Under the pieces are notes generated by a model. It did not search any database and was not told the origin of the DNA. It worked only from the letters and a program-made list of their open reading frames with translations. Of a stretch of 64,000 nucleotides of DNA, positions 55,995-63,219 are shown in pieces. Numbering within the stretch: position 1 is the first letter of the stretch; each line of letters begins with the position of its first letter. The stretch covers positions 434,001-498,000 of the forward strand of contig CAVXRG010000010.1 in the NCBI GenBank assembly GCA_963764195.1, written 5' to 3'. Source of the DNA: JBDSSS01 sp963764195 (GTDB lineage: Bacteria; Actinomycetota; Actinomycetes; Actinomycetales; Dermatophilaceae). The position numbers and the translations under genes were made by a program.

Positions 55995-56025
55995 AGACTA
56001 ACCCCGACCGCCGACACCGTGTCAA
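55995..56025 (-). promoter_or_regulatory. Promoter of the DUF6504-HEPN-dnaE2 operon
   Basis: TTGACA (-35) at 56020-56025 and TAGTCT (-10) at 55995-56000 on the minus strand, 19 bases apart (18 if TTAGTC is taken). The predicted start of transcription, near 55988, abuts the SOS operator array. This is the best housekeeping-type promoter in the window. Confidence 0.7.
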
Positions 56026-56400
56026 GACGTCTCGGCGGGTCGCGCTCCGACCCGCCGACCGACCCGCCTGACGGGCCGGATCCACCATCCTGAGCAGCCG
56101 ACCGAGCAGCCGACCTGAGTACCCGGGCTCACGACCGCGGCTCCCCCTCACCGGGAGGATGGGGCCCGATGGCTCGGTCCGCGGACGGAGGGGTGCAGGG
56201 GTCCCGTCCGCTCGCAGATCGAGCCTTCGCGCTCAGCCCGCCCAGCGGCATACGCGAGGAGGGCGAGCCGCCCGGTGCTGCGCTTGCGGCGGTGGCGGGA
56301 ATGCGGGAGCGTCACAGACGTCGCACCGAGGCTCGGGGGCGCTCCGCCGCCGGCAGACCCACTGGCGGGCCGCGTGACGCGGCCCGCCGCAAGGAGTGTC
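56026..56400. other. Intergenic region upstream of DUF4126
   Basis: About 375 GC-rich bases between the SOS promoter and DUF4126. It contains one GTATGCC-family motif (GGCATAC at 56247-56253, in the extended form whose complement is GTATGCCGCTGGGC) and a strong hairpin at 56364-56388. Open frames crossing it are low-complexity Arg/Pro-rich and not credible. Confidence 0.5.
56364..56388 (+). promoter_or_regulatory. Hairpin immediately before the DUF4126 ribosome site
   Basis: GGCGGGCCGCG-TGA-CGCGGCCCGCC forms a perfect 11-bp stem with a three-base loop, ending two bases before AAGGAG (56391-56396) of the gene at 56401. Such a stable structure next to a ribosome site could be an attenuator, a translation control or an RNA-end protector. 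No T tract follows. Confidence 0.7.
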
Positions 56401-57087
56401 ATGGGCACCGAGTTCATCCCCCTCGTCTTCACCTCCGGGTGGGCCAGCGGCATCAACGCCTACGCCGTCGTGCTCGTGATGGGGCTGGCCGACCGGCTCT
56501 TCTCGCTGAGCCAGGTGCCGGACGCGCTGGGCCGCACCGACGTGCTCGTGGGGGCTGGGGTGCTCTTCCTGCTCGAGGCGTTCGCCGACAAGATCCCCTA
56601 CGTCGACAGCCTGTGGGACTCGGTCCACACCGTCGTGCGCCCGGTCGTCGGCGCGACGATCGGCTACCTCGTCGGCCACGAGGGCTCGAGCCTCGCGGCC
56701 GCGATCGGAGCCGCCACCGGAGGCGTGACGGCCCTCCTCTCCCACGGGGTCAAGGCCGGCCTGCGCACCGTCGTCAACGCCTCCCCCGAGCCGGCGAGCA
56801 ACGTCGTCGTCAGCACGGGCGAGGACGTGACGGTCGCGAGCGTCATGGCGCTCGCCCTCGCGCACCCGTGGTGGGCCGCGACGATCGCCCTGGTCCTGCT
56901 CGTGCTCGGCGCCTGGATCGTCTACCGGCTGGCCGGCCGCCTCCGCCGGCTGCGGCGCCGCTACGACGCCTGGGGCGAACGGGTGGGCCTGGCCCAGCCG
57001 ACGCGGCCGACGCGGCCAACCCGGCCTTCCGCGCCACCCGGACCCGCCGGCCCGCCGGGGCGGGACACGACCGCCGGCGCAGACTGA
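56401..57087 (+). CDS. DUF4126 membrane protein
   Basis: A 228-residue protein of the DUF4126 family: FTSGWASGINAYAVVLVMGL, a polar FADKIPYVDSLWDSVHTVVR, glycine-rich helices (GATIGYLVGHEGSSLAAAIG) and a C-terminal helix followed by a basic tail with PTRPTRPTRP. The ATG at 56401 follows AAGGAG. The function is unknown. Its stop codon lies inside the left arm of the hairpin at 57078-57134. Confidence 0.82.
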   Translation: MGTEFIPLVFTSGWASGINAYAVVLVMGLADRLFSLSQVPDALGRTDVLVGAGVLFLLEAFADKIPYVDSLWDSVHTVVRPVVGATIGYLVGHEGSSLAAAIGAATGGVTALLSHGVKAGLRTVVNASPEPASNVVVSTGEDVTVASVMALALAHPWWAATIALVLLVLGAWIVYRLAGRLRRLRRRYDAWGERVGLAQPTRPTRPTRPSAPPGPAGPPGRDTTAGAD

Positions 57088-57134
57088 TCCGCAGACTGAT
57101 CCCTGCGCCCGGTCAGTCTGCGGATCAGTCTGCG
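57078..57134. repeat. Inverted repeat, ACTGATCCGCAG type, copy A
   Basis: Perfect 22-base arms at 57078-57099 and 57113-57134 enclose 13 bases. Each arm contains ACTGATCCGCAGACTGA. The left arm includes the DUF4126 stop codon. It lies between convergent genes, so bidirectional termination is possible. Confidence 0.88.
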
Positions 57135-57155
57135 GCTGGTGTCGCCCTGGCAGCA

Positions 57156-57222
57156 GCAGATGCCGACTGATCCGCAGCTTGATCCCCGCGCGCGATCAGT
57201 CTGCGGATCAGTCGGCATCTGC
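57156..57222. repeat. Inverted repeat, ACTGATCCGCAG type, copy B
   Basis: Arms of 29 bases at 57156-57184 and 57194-57222 pair with two mismatches around a nine-base loop. The same ACTGATCCGCAG core as copy A recurs, and the outer part reads GCAGATGCCG. Two related hairpins in tandem 22 bases apart suggest duplication of one element. Confidence 0.88.
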
Positions 57223-57313
57223 GGTCGTGATCGCCCCGGGGTATGCCGCTGGGCTCGGTCGCGCTGTCGCACGCGCCGCCGTCCGGGCCATCCTCGCGGT
57301 CTGGCCCTGCCGG

Positions 57314-58222
57314 TCAGAGGTTGCCGAAGACCTCGAGGGTCGCCGACGAGCGGTTCATCGTGATGAAGTGGATGCCCGGGGCGCCCTCGTCGAGCAGGCG
57401 CCGCGCGGACTCCGTCGCGATGGCGAGACCCTCCGCGCGCACGGCGGCCGCGTCGTCCCCGTGGCGCTCGAGCCGGTCGGTCACCGCCACCGGCATCGGC
57501 TGCCCGGCCAGCTCGGCCATCCGGAGCACCTGCCGGGCACTGGTGATCGGCATGATCGCCGGCACGAGCGGCAGCTGCGAGCCCCGCCCGGCGAGCTCGT
57601 CGCGCAGCCGGAGGTAGTGGTCGACGTCGAAGACCATCTGGGTGACGGCGAACTCCGCACCCGCGGCCTCCTTGCGCACGAGGGTGTCGACGTCGCGGGC
57701 CCGGTCGGCCGACTCGGGGTGCCCGTCGGGGAAGGCCGCGACCCCGACCGTGAAGTCACCGAGCGACCGGATCAGGGCCACCAGCTCGTCGGCGTGGTCA
57801 AACCCCTCAGGGTGGCGCTCCCACGGCTGGCCGAGGCCACCGGACGGGTCCCCGCGCAGGGCGAGGATGTTGCGCACCCCCGCCGAGGCGTAGTGGCCGA
57901 CGATGTTGCGCAGCTCCGTCACGGAGTGGCCGACGCAGGTCAGGTGAGCGAGGGGCGTGAGCGAGGTGGCCTCGAGGATCCGCTGGGTGACCCGCACCGT
58001 CCGGTCCCGGGTCGAGCCGCCGGCGCCGTAGGTGATCGACACGAAGCTCGGCGAGAGCTTCTCGAGGCGCCGGATCGCCTCCCAGAGCTGCTCCTGGGAG
58101 GCGTCGTCCTTCGGGGGGAAGAACTCGAAGCTGAAGCTCGGCGCGTCTGCGCGCACCTGCTCGGGGATCGAGCGGGTGAAACGCTCCGCCCGGGTCATCG
58201 AGGAGGCCGTGCCGTGTGACAT
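57314..58222 (-). CDS. metF: Methylenetetrahydrofolate reductase
   Basis: Reduces 5,10-methylene- to 5-methyl-tetrahydrofolate for methionine synthesis; 302 residues. SFSFEFFPPKDDASQEQLW, SPSFVSITYGAGGS and HLTCVGHSVTELRNIV are MTHFR blocks, and NILALRGDPSGG binds the flavin. The ATG at 58222 lies seven bases after TACGCT, giving a leaderless start. It diverges from a polyprenyl diphosphate synthase, the same pairing as Rv2172c-Rv2173 in M. tuberculosis (from memory). Confidence 0.93.
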   Translation of the reverse strand: MSHGTASSMTRAERFTRSIPEQVRADAPSFSFEFFPPKDDASQEQLWEAIRRLEKLSPSFVSITYGAGGSTRDRTVRVTQRILEATSLTPLAHLTCVGHSVTELRNIVGHYASAGVRNILALRGDPSGGLGQPWERHPEGFDHADELVALIRSLGDFTVGVAAFPDGHPESADRARDVDTLVRKEAAGAEFAVTQMVFDVDHYLRLRDELAGRGSQLPLVPAIMPITSARQVLRMAELAGQPMPVAVTDRLERHGDDAAAVRAEGLAIATESARRLLDEGAPGIHFITMNRSSATLEVFGNL

Positions 58223-58229
58223 GCGGACC

Positions 58230-58235
58230 AGCGTA
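58230..58235 (-). promoter_or_regulatory. -10 box of a leaderless start (metF)
   Basis: TACGCT on the minus strand, seven bases before the metF ATG, with no Shine-Dalgarno sequence between. Confidence 0.6.
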
Positions 58236-58289
58236 GGTGGCCGCCCGCCGCGACGGCGGCCGCATCCGGGGAGCGGGCCCGTCCCCGCG

Positions 58290-58295
58290 TAGGCT
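58290..58295 (+). promoter_or_regulatory. Candidate -10 box for polyprenyl synthase
   Basis: TAGGCT, 31 bases before the GTG at 58327, with CTGGAGGA as ribosome site between. This gene thus has a normal leader, unlike its divergent partner metF. Confidence 0.5.
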
Positions 58296-58326
58296 GGCCA
58301 CCACATCCCGACAGCTGGAGGACCCC

Positions 58327-59421
58327 GTGCAGACCCCGAGCGACCTCGATGCCCTGCGCCACCGGGTGCAGCTGGCCGTCGACGCCCAGATCGCGGACTC
58401 GGTCTCGCTGCTGGACCAGATCGGACCCGAGACTGCTCCCCTCGTCGAGGCGGTCTCCTCCCTGCTCGCCGGCGGCAAGGGCCTGCGGGCAGGCTTCCTC
58501 TACTGGGGCTACCGCGCAGCCGGCGGGCCCGACTCAGAGGCGCTCGTCCGCCTCGCCGCGAGCATGGAGATGTTCCAGGCCGCGGCGTTGCTCCACGACG
58601 ACGTGATGGACCGCAGTGACACCCGTCGCGGTATGCCGTCAGCCCACCGCGCGCTCGCGACGCTCCACGACCAGCAGGGCTGGCTCGGTGACGGGGACCG
58701 CTTCGGCGAGGGCGCCGCGATCCTGGCGGGCGACCTGTGCCTGACCTGGTGCGACCAGATGTTCGCCACGTGCGGGCTCGAGACGGCCGACCTCGTGCGC
58801 GGCCGTCCCCTCTTCGACGCGATGCGCACCCAGCTGATGGGTGGGCAGTTCCTCGACCTGTTCGAGTCGGTCCGCGGCTGGGCCGGGCTCTCCGTCGAGG
58901 AGCGGGTCTCCTCGGCCCGCACGGTGATCCGGTTCAAGAGCGCGAAATACACCATCGAGCACCCGCTGCTCATCGGCGCGTCCGTCGGCGGGCTCGAGGA
59001 CGACCTGGCCGGTCCGCTCTCGGACTACGGGCTCGCCCTCGGCGAGGCCTTCCAGCTGCGCGACGACCTGCTCGGTGTCTTCGGTGACCCCGAGGCGACG
59101 GGCAAGCCCGCCGGCGACGACCTGCGCGAGGGCAAGCGCACCGTGCTGCTCGCCTACGCGCTCGACGCCGCCTCGGATTCCGATCGCGGCGTCGTCGAGC
59201 GGCTGCTCGGCCGCGACGACCTCGACGACGACGGGGTGGGCCGGATCCGCCGGGTCCTCACCGAGACCGGGGCCGTCGAGTGCGTCGAGACCCACATCAC
59301 CGACCTCGCGGGCCAGGCTCGTGAGGCGCTGGACCGGGCCGCCCGGACCGAGCGCTTCGACCCGGCCGCCCTCGGCGTGCTCAGCGACCTCGTCTCGGTC
59401 TCCACGGCCCGCCGCGCCTGA
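58327..59421 (+). CDS. Polyprenyl (geranylgeranyl-type) diphosphate synthase
   Basis: A trans-prenyl chain-elongating synthase, 364 residues. The first aspartate-rich motif is LLHDDVMDRSDTRRG (about residue 97) and the second LRDDLLGVFGDPEATGKPAGDD (in two parts, about 240). GGKGLRAGFLYWGY carries the Arg/Lys pair for isopentenyl diphosphate. It condenses IPP from the MEP pathway (dxs at 7.8 kb) into FPP or GGPP; chain length is not readable by eye. The homologue from memory is IdsA2 (Rv2173). It starts at GTG 58327 with CTGGAGGA upstream. Confidence 0.92.
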   Translation: MQTPSDLDALRHRVQLAVDAQIADSVSLLDQIGPETAPLVEAVSSLLAGGKGLRAGFLYWGYRAAGGPDSEALVRLAASMEMFQAAALLHDDVMDRSDTRRGMPSAHRALATLHDQQGWLGDGDRFGEGAAILAGDLCLTWCDQMFATCGLETADLVRGRPLFDAMRTQLMGGQFLDLFESVRGWAGLSVEERVSSARTVIRFKSAKYTIEHPLLIGASVGGLEDDLAGPLSDYGLALGEAFQLRDDLLGVFGDPEATGKPAGDDLREGKRTVLLAYALDAASDSDRGVVERLLGRDDLDDDGVGRIRRVLTETGAVECVETHITDLAGQAREALDRAARTERFDPAALGVLSDLVSVSTARRA

Positions 59422-59488
59422 GCCGCGGGGGTCCGGCCCGCTCAGAGCAGGATCAACCCGCTCTTGACCACGCTCTTCGGGAGCCCGC

Positions 59489-59911
59489 TCAGAAGGCGAG
59501 CTCCTGAGCCCGTCGCCGCACCTCGGTCTTGAAACCGGCCCGCATCGCGTCGATGGGCGCGCCCTGCACCGGCAGGGTCTCGTCCTGCGTGAAGAGCCAC
59601 TCGATGATCTCGTCGTCGTCCATGCCGCCGTCGGCGAGGACGGTGAAGGTGCCCCGGAGGTGGGGGTGCGGACCCTCCTCGTCGAAGAACTTCGCGGGGA
59701 TGGAGATGACCCGGCGCGGGCCGATCCGGGCGCTGAGCAGCTCACGGTCGGTGAGGTGCTGGCGGATCCGGGCCATCGGGACGCCGAAACGCTCGGCCGC
59801 GTCGGGCACGGTGAGCCACTCGTCGACGAGGCGCTCGAGGTCGGTGGCGCCTCCGGTCTCGGGGGCGGCATCCGCCTCGGTCGGGGGCAGTGCTGCGGAG
59901 TTGTCGGTCAC
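59489..59911 (-). CDS. Rv2175c-like winged-helix DNA-binding protein
   Basis: A 140-residue protein resembling Rv2175c, the DNA-binding protein phosphorylated by PknL in M. tuberculosis. The helix-turn-helix WLTVPDAAERFGVPMARIRQ followed by HLTDRELL is near residue 35, and the later LRGTFTVLADGGMDDDEIIEWLF is family-like. The GTG at 59911 gives the expected length and has CAGACT eight bases upstream; a longer reading to 59956 is possible. A PknL-like kinase lies 1.4 kb away (61270), so this is its probable substrate. DNA target unknown. Confidence 0.82.
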   Translation of the reverse strand: MTDNSAALPPTEADAAPETGGATDLERLVDEWLTVPDAAERFGVPMARIRQHLTDRELLSARIGPRRVISIPAKFFDEEGPHPHLRGTFTVLADGGMDDDEIIEWLFTQDETLPVQGAPIDAMRAGFKTEVRRRAQELAF

Positions 59912-60186
59912 GTCGAGCAAGTCTGCCAGCAGCGGCGGCCGATCCCCAGCGCCCACGTCGGCGCCGAGCGCGGCCGGTCCGGGCAGCCGCTGGAAATTAC
60001 ATGGCTGTTATTATGCTTTAGCACTGAAATATGCACTATTGTCACTTTCGCCGCACCGCTCACGGGCGTCACACCATCCCGCACTTCCCTTGTCGCTCAA
60101 GCCTGCCCATCAACTGTCACCGCCTCCCGGACCCTGCCTCCGGGCGTCTCGTGATGGTGTCGGGTCCCACGAAAGGATCAGTTCCA
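59912..60186. other. AT-rich divergent promoter/leader region
   Basis: About 275 bases including an unusually AT-rich patch at about 59995-60050 (ATTACATGGCTGTTATTATG and CACTGAAATATGCACTATTG). It is probably the promoter of the LysM gene. The later part has a CCCGGA/TCCGGG mini-stem and AAAGGA as ribosome site. I considered a c-di-AMP (ydaO) riboswitch because such switches precede cell-wall hydrolases in actinobacteria, but its conserved blocks were not found. Confidence 0.5.
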
Positions 60187-61209
60187 ATGCCGCTTCCCGC
60201 CGAGGTCGCTGCCCTGGCCCCGCCCGCCCACGTCCTCTTCGCCCCTGCGGCGGACCCGACCTGGCGCAGCCTCACCGTTCGCGGAGGCGACACCCTGTGG
60301 CACCTCGCGATCGCGAACCACACCACGACGGGCGCGCTCGTCACGAAGAACCGGCTCCCCGGGAACGGGTCCCTGATCCACATCGGGCAGAAGCTGCTCG
60401 TCCCCACCGGGGCCGCCGCAGCAGCCCCGCCCGCTGCCAAGCCCGCTGCCAAGCCCGCGGCCAAGCCCGCCGTACCTCCGGTCGTGACGACGGGGGCGAC
60501 GGTCTACGTCGTCAAGTCCGGCGACACGATGTCGGGCATCGCGGCCCGATACCAGGTCAGTCTGTCGCGCCTCATCGCCGCCAACACCCTGAAGAACCCC
60601 GCCTACATCCGGGTGGGCCAGACGATCATGGTCCCCGGCGTGGGCTCGACCACGAGCAAGCCGGTCACCACCAAGCCCACCACCAAGCCCACGTCCAAGC
60701 CCACCACGACGAAGACCCCGAGACCGACAAGCTCGACGCCCGTCCCGGGCTGGACCTACCCGGCGAAGACGCTCGCCACCGCGTCGGCGAGCAAGGCGGC
60801 CCTGGCTGCGATCCCCGTGCCGAACCGCACCGACACCGCCGCCCTCATCCGCACGACCGCGCTGCGCCACGGCGTCGACCCCAGGCTCGCCCTCGCCATC
60901 GGCTGGCAGGAGTCGGGCTGGAACCAGCGCGCGGTCTCCTACACCAACGCCATCGGCGTCATGCAGATCATGCCCATCTCGGGCACGTGGGGGTCCCAGC
61001 TCGCCGGACGCACCCTCAACCTCTACAAGGTCGAGGACAACATCACCGCCGGGGTGCTCATCCTGCGCGCCCTGCAGAACTCGGCCGAGTCGAAGGAGCA
61101 GGCCATCGGCGCCTACTACCAGGGCCTCTACTCGATCCGTTCCCGCGGGATGTTCACCGACACGAAGGCCTACGTCACCTCGGTGCTCGCGATCTACGAC
61201 CGGATGTGA
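60187..61209 (+). CDS. LysM and lytic transglycosylase domain protein
   Basis: A 340-residue cell-wall protein: two LysM peptidoglycan-binding domains (about residues 27-75 and 97-145, with GDTLWHLAIANHTTTG and GDTMSGIAARYQVSLSRLIA) joined by PAAKPAAKP linkers, a Thr/Lys/Pro spacer, and a C-terminal SLT-type transglycosylase domain. The catalytic Glu is in AIGWQESGWNQRAVS and the domain includes IGVMQIMPISGTWG. The ATG at 60187 follows AAAGGA. Oddly, no signal peptide is visible from this or upstream starts. It lies between a kinase substrate and the PASTA kinase gene. Confidence 0.9.
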   Translation: MPLPAEVAALAPPAHVLFAPAADPTWRSLTVRGGDTLWHLAIANHTTTGALVTKNRLPGNGSLIHIGQKLLVPTGAAAAAPPAAKPAAKPAAKPAVPPVVTTGATVYVVKSGDTMSGIAARYQVSLSRLIAANTLKNPAYIRVGQTIMVPGVGSTTSKPVTTKPTTKPTSKPTTTKTPRPTSSTPVPGWTYPAKTLATASASKAALAAIPVPNRTDTAALIRTTALRHGVDPRLALAIGWQESGWNQRAVSYTNAIGVMQIMPISGTWGSQLAGRTLNLYKVEDNITAGVLILRALQNSAESKEQAIGAYYQGLYSIRSRGMFTDTKAYVTSVLAIYDRM

Positions 61210-61256
61210 CCTCGCCGCGGAGCCTGCACCTCCCCGGGTTCACCAGAAAGGGATCG

Positions 61257-61262
61257 TAGACT
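61257..61262 (+). promoter_or_regulatory. -10 box of a leaderless start (PASTA kinase)
   Basis: TAGACT, seven bases before the GTG at 61270, and 45 bases after the transglycosylase stop. No Shine-Dalgarno sequence is present at usual spacing. Confidence 0.6.
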
Positions 61263-61269
61263 TCCGCGC

Positions 61270-63213
61270 GTGACGTCCAGCGTGGCGGACGCGCTCGTCG
61301 GTCGGTTGATCGACGGGCGCTACCGCATCCTCTCCCACCTCGCGGACGGCGGCATGGCCTCCGTCTACCGCGCGATGGACGCACGCCTCGAGCGCGAGGT
61401 CGCGGTGAAGATCATGCGGCCGGGGCTGGCCACCGACCACGTCTTCGTCGAGCGCTTCAGGGCCGAGGCGCGCTCGGCGGCCCGCCTCAGCCACCCCAAC
61501 GTCGTCGCGGTGTTCGACCAGGGCGAGGACGACGGTGACGTCTTCCTCGCGATGGAGCTCGTCGAGGGCAAGACGCTGCGGGACGTCATCCACGAGGAGG
61601 CCCCGCTCACGGCCCGGGAGTCCCTCGCGATCCTCGAGCCGATCCTCGGGGCCCTCCGGGCCGCGCACGCGGCGGGCATCATCCACCGCGACGTCAAGCC
61701 GGAGAACGTCATCGTCCGGCGCGACGGCGAGGTCAAGGTCGCCGACTTCGGGCTGGCCCGGGCGATCACCAACCAGACCACGACGAGCCAGACCGGGGTG
61801 CTGCTGGGCACGGTGTCCTACCTCTCCCCCGAGCAGGTCGAGCGCGGCACCGCCGACCAGCGCAGCGACGTGTATGCCGCTGGGCTCGTCCTCTTCGAGA
61901 TGCTCACCGGGCGCAAGGCCGTCACCGGCGACACCCCGATCCAGATCGCCTACAAGCACGTCCACGGTGGGGTGCCTTCCCCCTCGTCCGTCGTCACGGC
62001 CGTCCCGGCCGACCTCGACGACCTCGTCGCGAGGGCGACAGCGGTCGAGCCCGACGACCGCTTCGAGTCGGTCGCGGACTTCATCACGACCCTGCGCGCG
62101 GTCCGTCGCGGCCTGACCCCGGGCGAGCTCGACCGAAGGGGCGCGGCACCGGCTGCGGACGGTGCCTCGTCGCGTGCCGCCGAGCCCACCCGCGCCAGCA
62201 CCCCCCGGCAGGGCGAGCTGCCATCCGAGCTGCCGCCCGTCTCCCGACCCGAGCCCAGCCGGGCCCGGCCCGAGCTCAGCCACACCACGGCGATGCCCGT
62301 CCGCCAGGCCGCCGCGACCCCGAAGCGGCGCCGCCGGTGGCCCTGGTGGATCGCGGCCCTGCTCGCCGTGCTCGCGGTCGGTGGCGCCGGCTGGTGGTTC
62401 ACCGACGGACCCGGCGGCACGACCGTCGTCCCCTCGGTCGTCGGCCAGTCGCTCGACCAGGCCGTGGCGGCCCTCGACACCGCCACGCTCCGGTCCGACT
62501 CGAGCGAGGCGTTCTCCGAGGACGTCGCCAAGGGACGCGTCATCGACGTCGACCCGGTCGCCGGCACCGAGCTGTCCAAGCAGTCGAGCATCAACGTCCT
62601 CGTCTCCAAGGGCCCCGAGCGCTACCAGGTCCCCAAGCTCGTCGGCACGAAGGCGACGAGTGCCCCCGCCGCGCTCGCGAAAGTCAACCTCAAGCCCGGC
62701 CCGACGACCACCGCCTACGACGAGTCGGTCAAGGCGGGGCTCGTCATCTCCCAGGACCCCGCGCCCGGCACCTCGGTGCGCCGGGACGTCGCCGTCTCCG
62801 TCGTCGTCTCCAAGGGGCGCGAGCCGATCACCGTGCCCACCGTCACCGGTTCGACGGCCGCCGCAGCCGAGTCCGCCGTGACCGACGCCGGCCTGACCTA
62901 CCGCCGAGCCGACGACGTCAACAGCGACACCGTGCCGGCCGGACGTGTCGTGTCCCAGACCCCCTCGACGGGCACCCTCTTCAAGGGCGACCGGATCACG
63001 GTCGTCGTGTCGAAGGGCCCGGTCATGGTGACGGTGCCGGAGGTCGTCGGGATGCCGGTGGCCAAGGCGGAGGCGGCGCTCACGGCCGCCGGGCTCAAGG
63101 TCGAGAAGACCTACCCCTTCGGCGACCTCTTCGAAAAACTCGTCCGGGTCCAGAGCATCGACAGCGGAACGTCCGTCCGCAAGGGCAGCACGATCCGCCT
63201 CACGATCGTCTGA
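61270..63213 (+). CDS. pknL: PASTA-domain serine/threonine protein kinase (PknL-like)
   Basis: A 647-residue transmembrane kinase. The cytoplasmic kinase domain (about 15-280) has catalytic Lys47 in EVAVKIMRPG, HRDVKPEN (Asp141) and the DFG loop (159-161), with TTTSQTGVLLGTVSYLSPEQ as activation segment. A juxtamembrane linker, one helix (about 357-377) and four extracellular PASTA domains (about 385-647) follow. PASTA domains bind peptidoglycan fragments or lipid II. The neighbouring Rv2175c-like gene supports PknL rather than PknB. The GTG at 61270 is leaderless. Confidence 0.93.
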   Translation: MTSSVADALVGRLIDGRYRILSHLADGGMASVYRAMDARLEREVAVKIMRPGLATDHVFVERFRAEARSAARLSHPNVVAVFDQGEDDGDVFLAMELVEGKTLRDVIHEEAPLTARESLAILEPILGALRAAHAAGIIHRDVKPENVIVRRDGEVKVADFGLARAITNQTTTSQTGVLLGTVSYLSPEQVERGTADQRSDVYAAGLVLFEMLTGRKAVTGDTPIQIAYKHVHGGVPSPSSVVTAVPADLDDLVARATAVEPDDRFESVADFITTLRAVRRGLTPGELDRRGAAPAADGASSRAAEPTRASTPRQGELPSELPPVSRPEPSRARPELSHTTAMPVRQAAATPKRRRRWPWWIAALLAVLAVGGAGWWFTDGPGGTTVVPSVVGQSLDQAVAALDTATLRSDSSEAFSEDVAKGRVIDVDPVAGTELSKQSSINVLVSKGPERYQVPKLVGTKATSAPAALAKVNLKPGPTTTAYDESVKAGLVISQDPAPGTSVRRDVAVSVVVSKGREPITVPTVTGSTAAAAESAVTDAGLTYRRADDVNSDTVPAGRVVSQTPSTGTLFKGDRITVVVSKGPVMVTVPEVVGMPVAKAEAALTAAGLKVEKTYPFGDLFEKLVRVQSIDSGTSVRKGSTIRLTIV

Positions 63214-63219
63214 GCCGAC

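Noticed and set aside
59995..60186. Possible ydaO-type c-di-AMP riboswitch upstream of the LysM gene
   Set aside because: The gene context fits, but the conserved riboswitch blocks and paired stems are not present; only a short 6-bp stem is seen.
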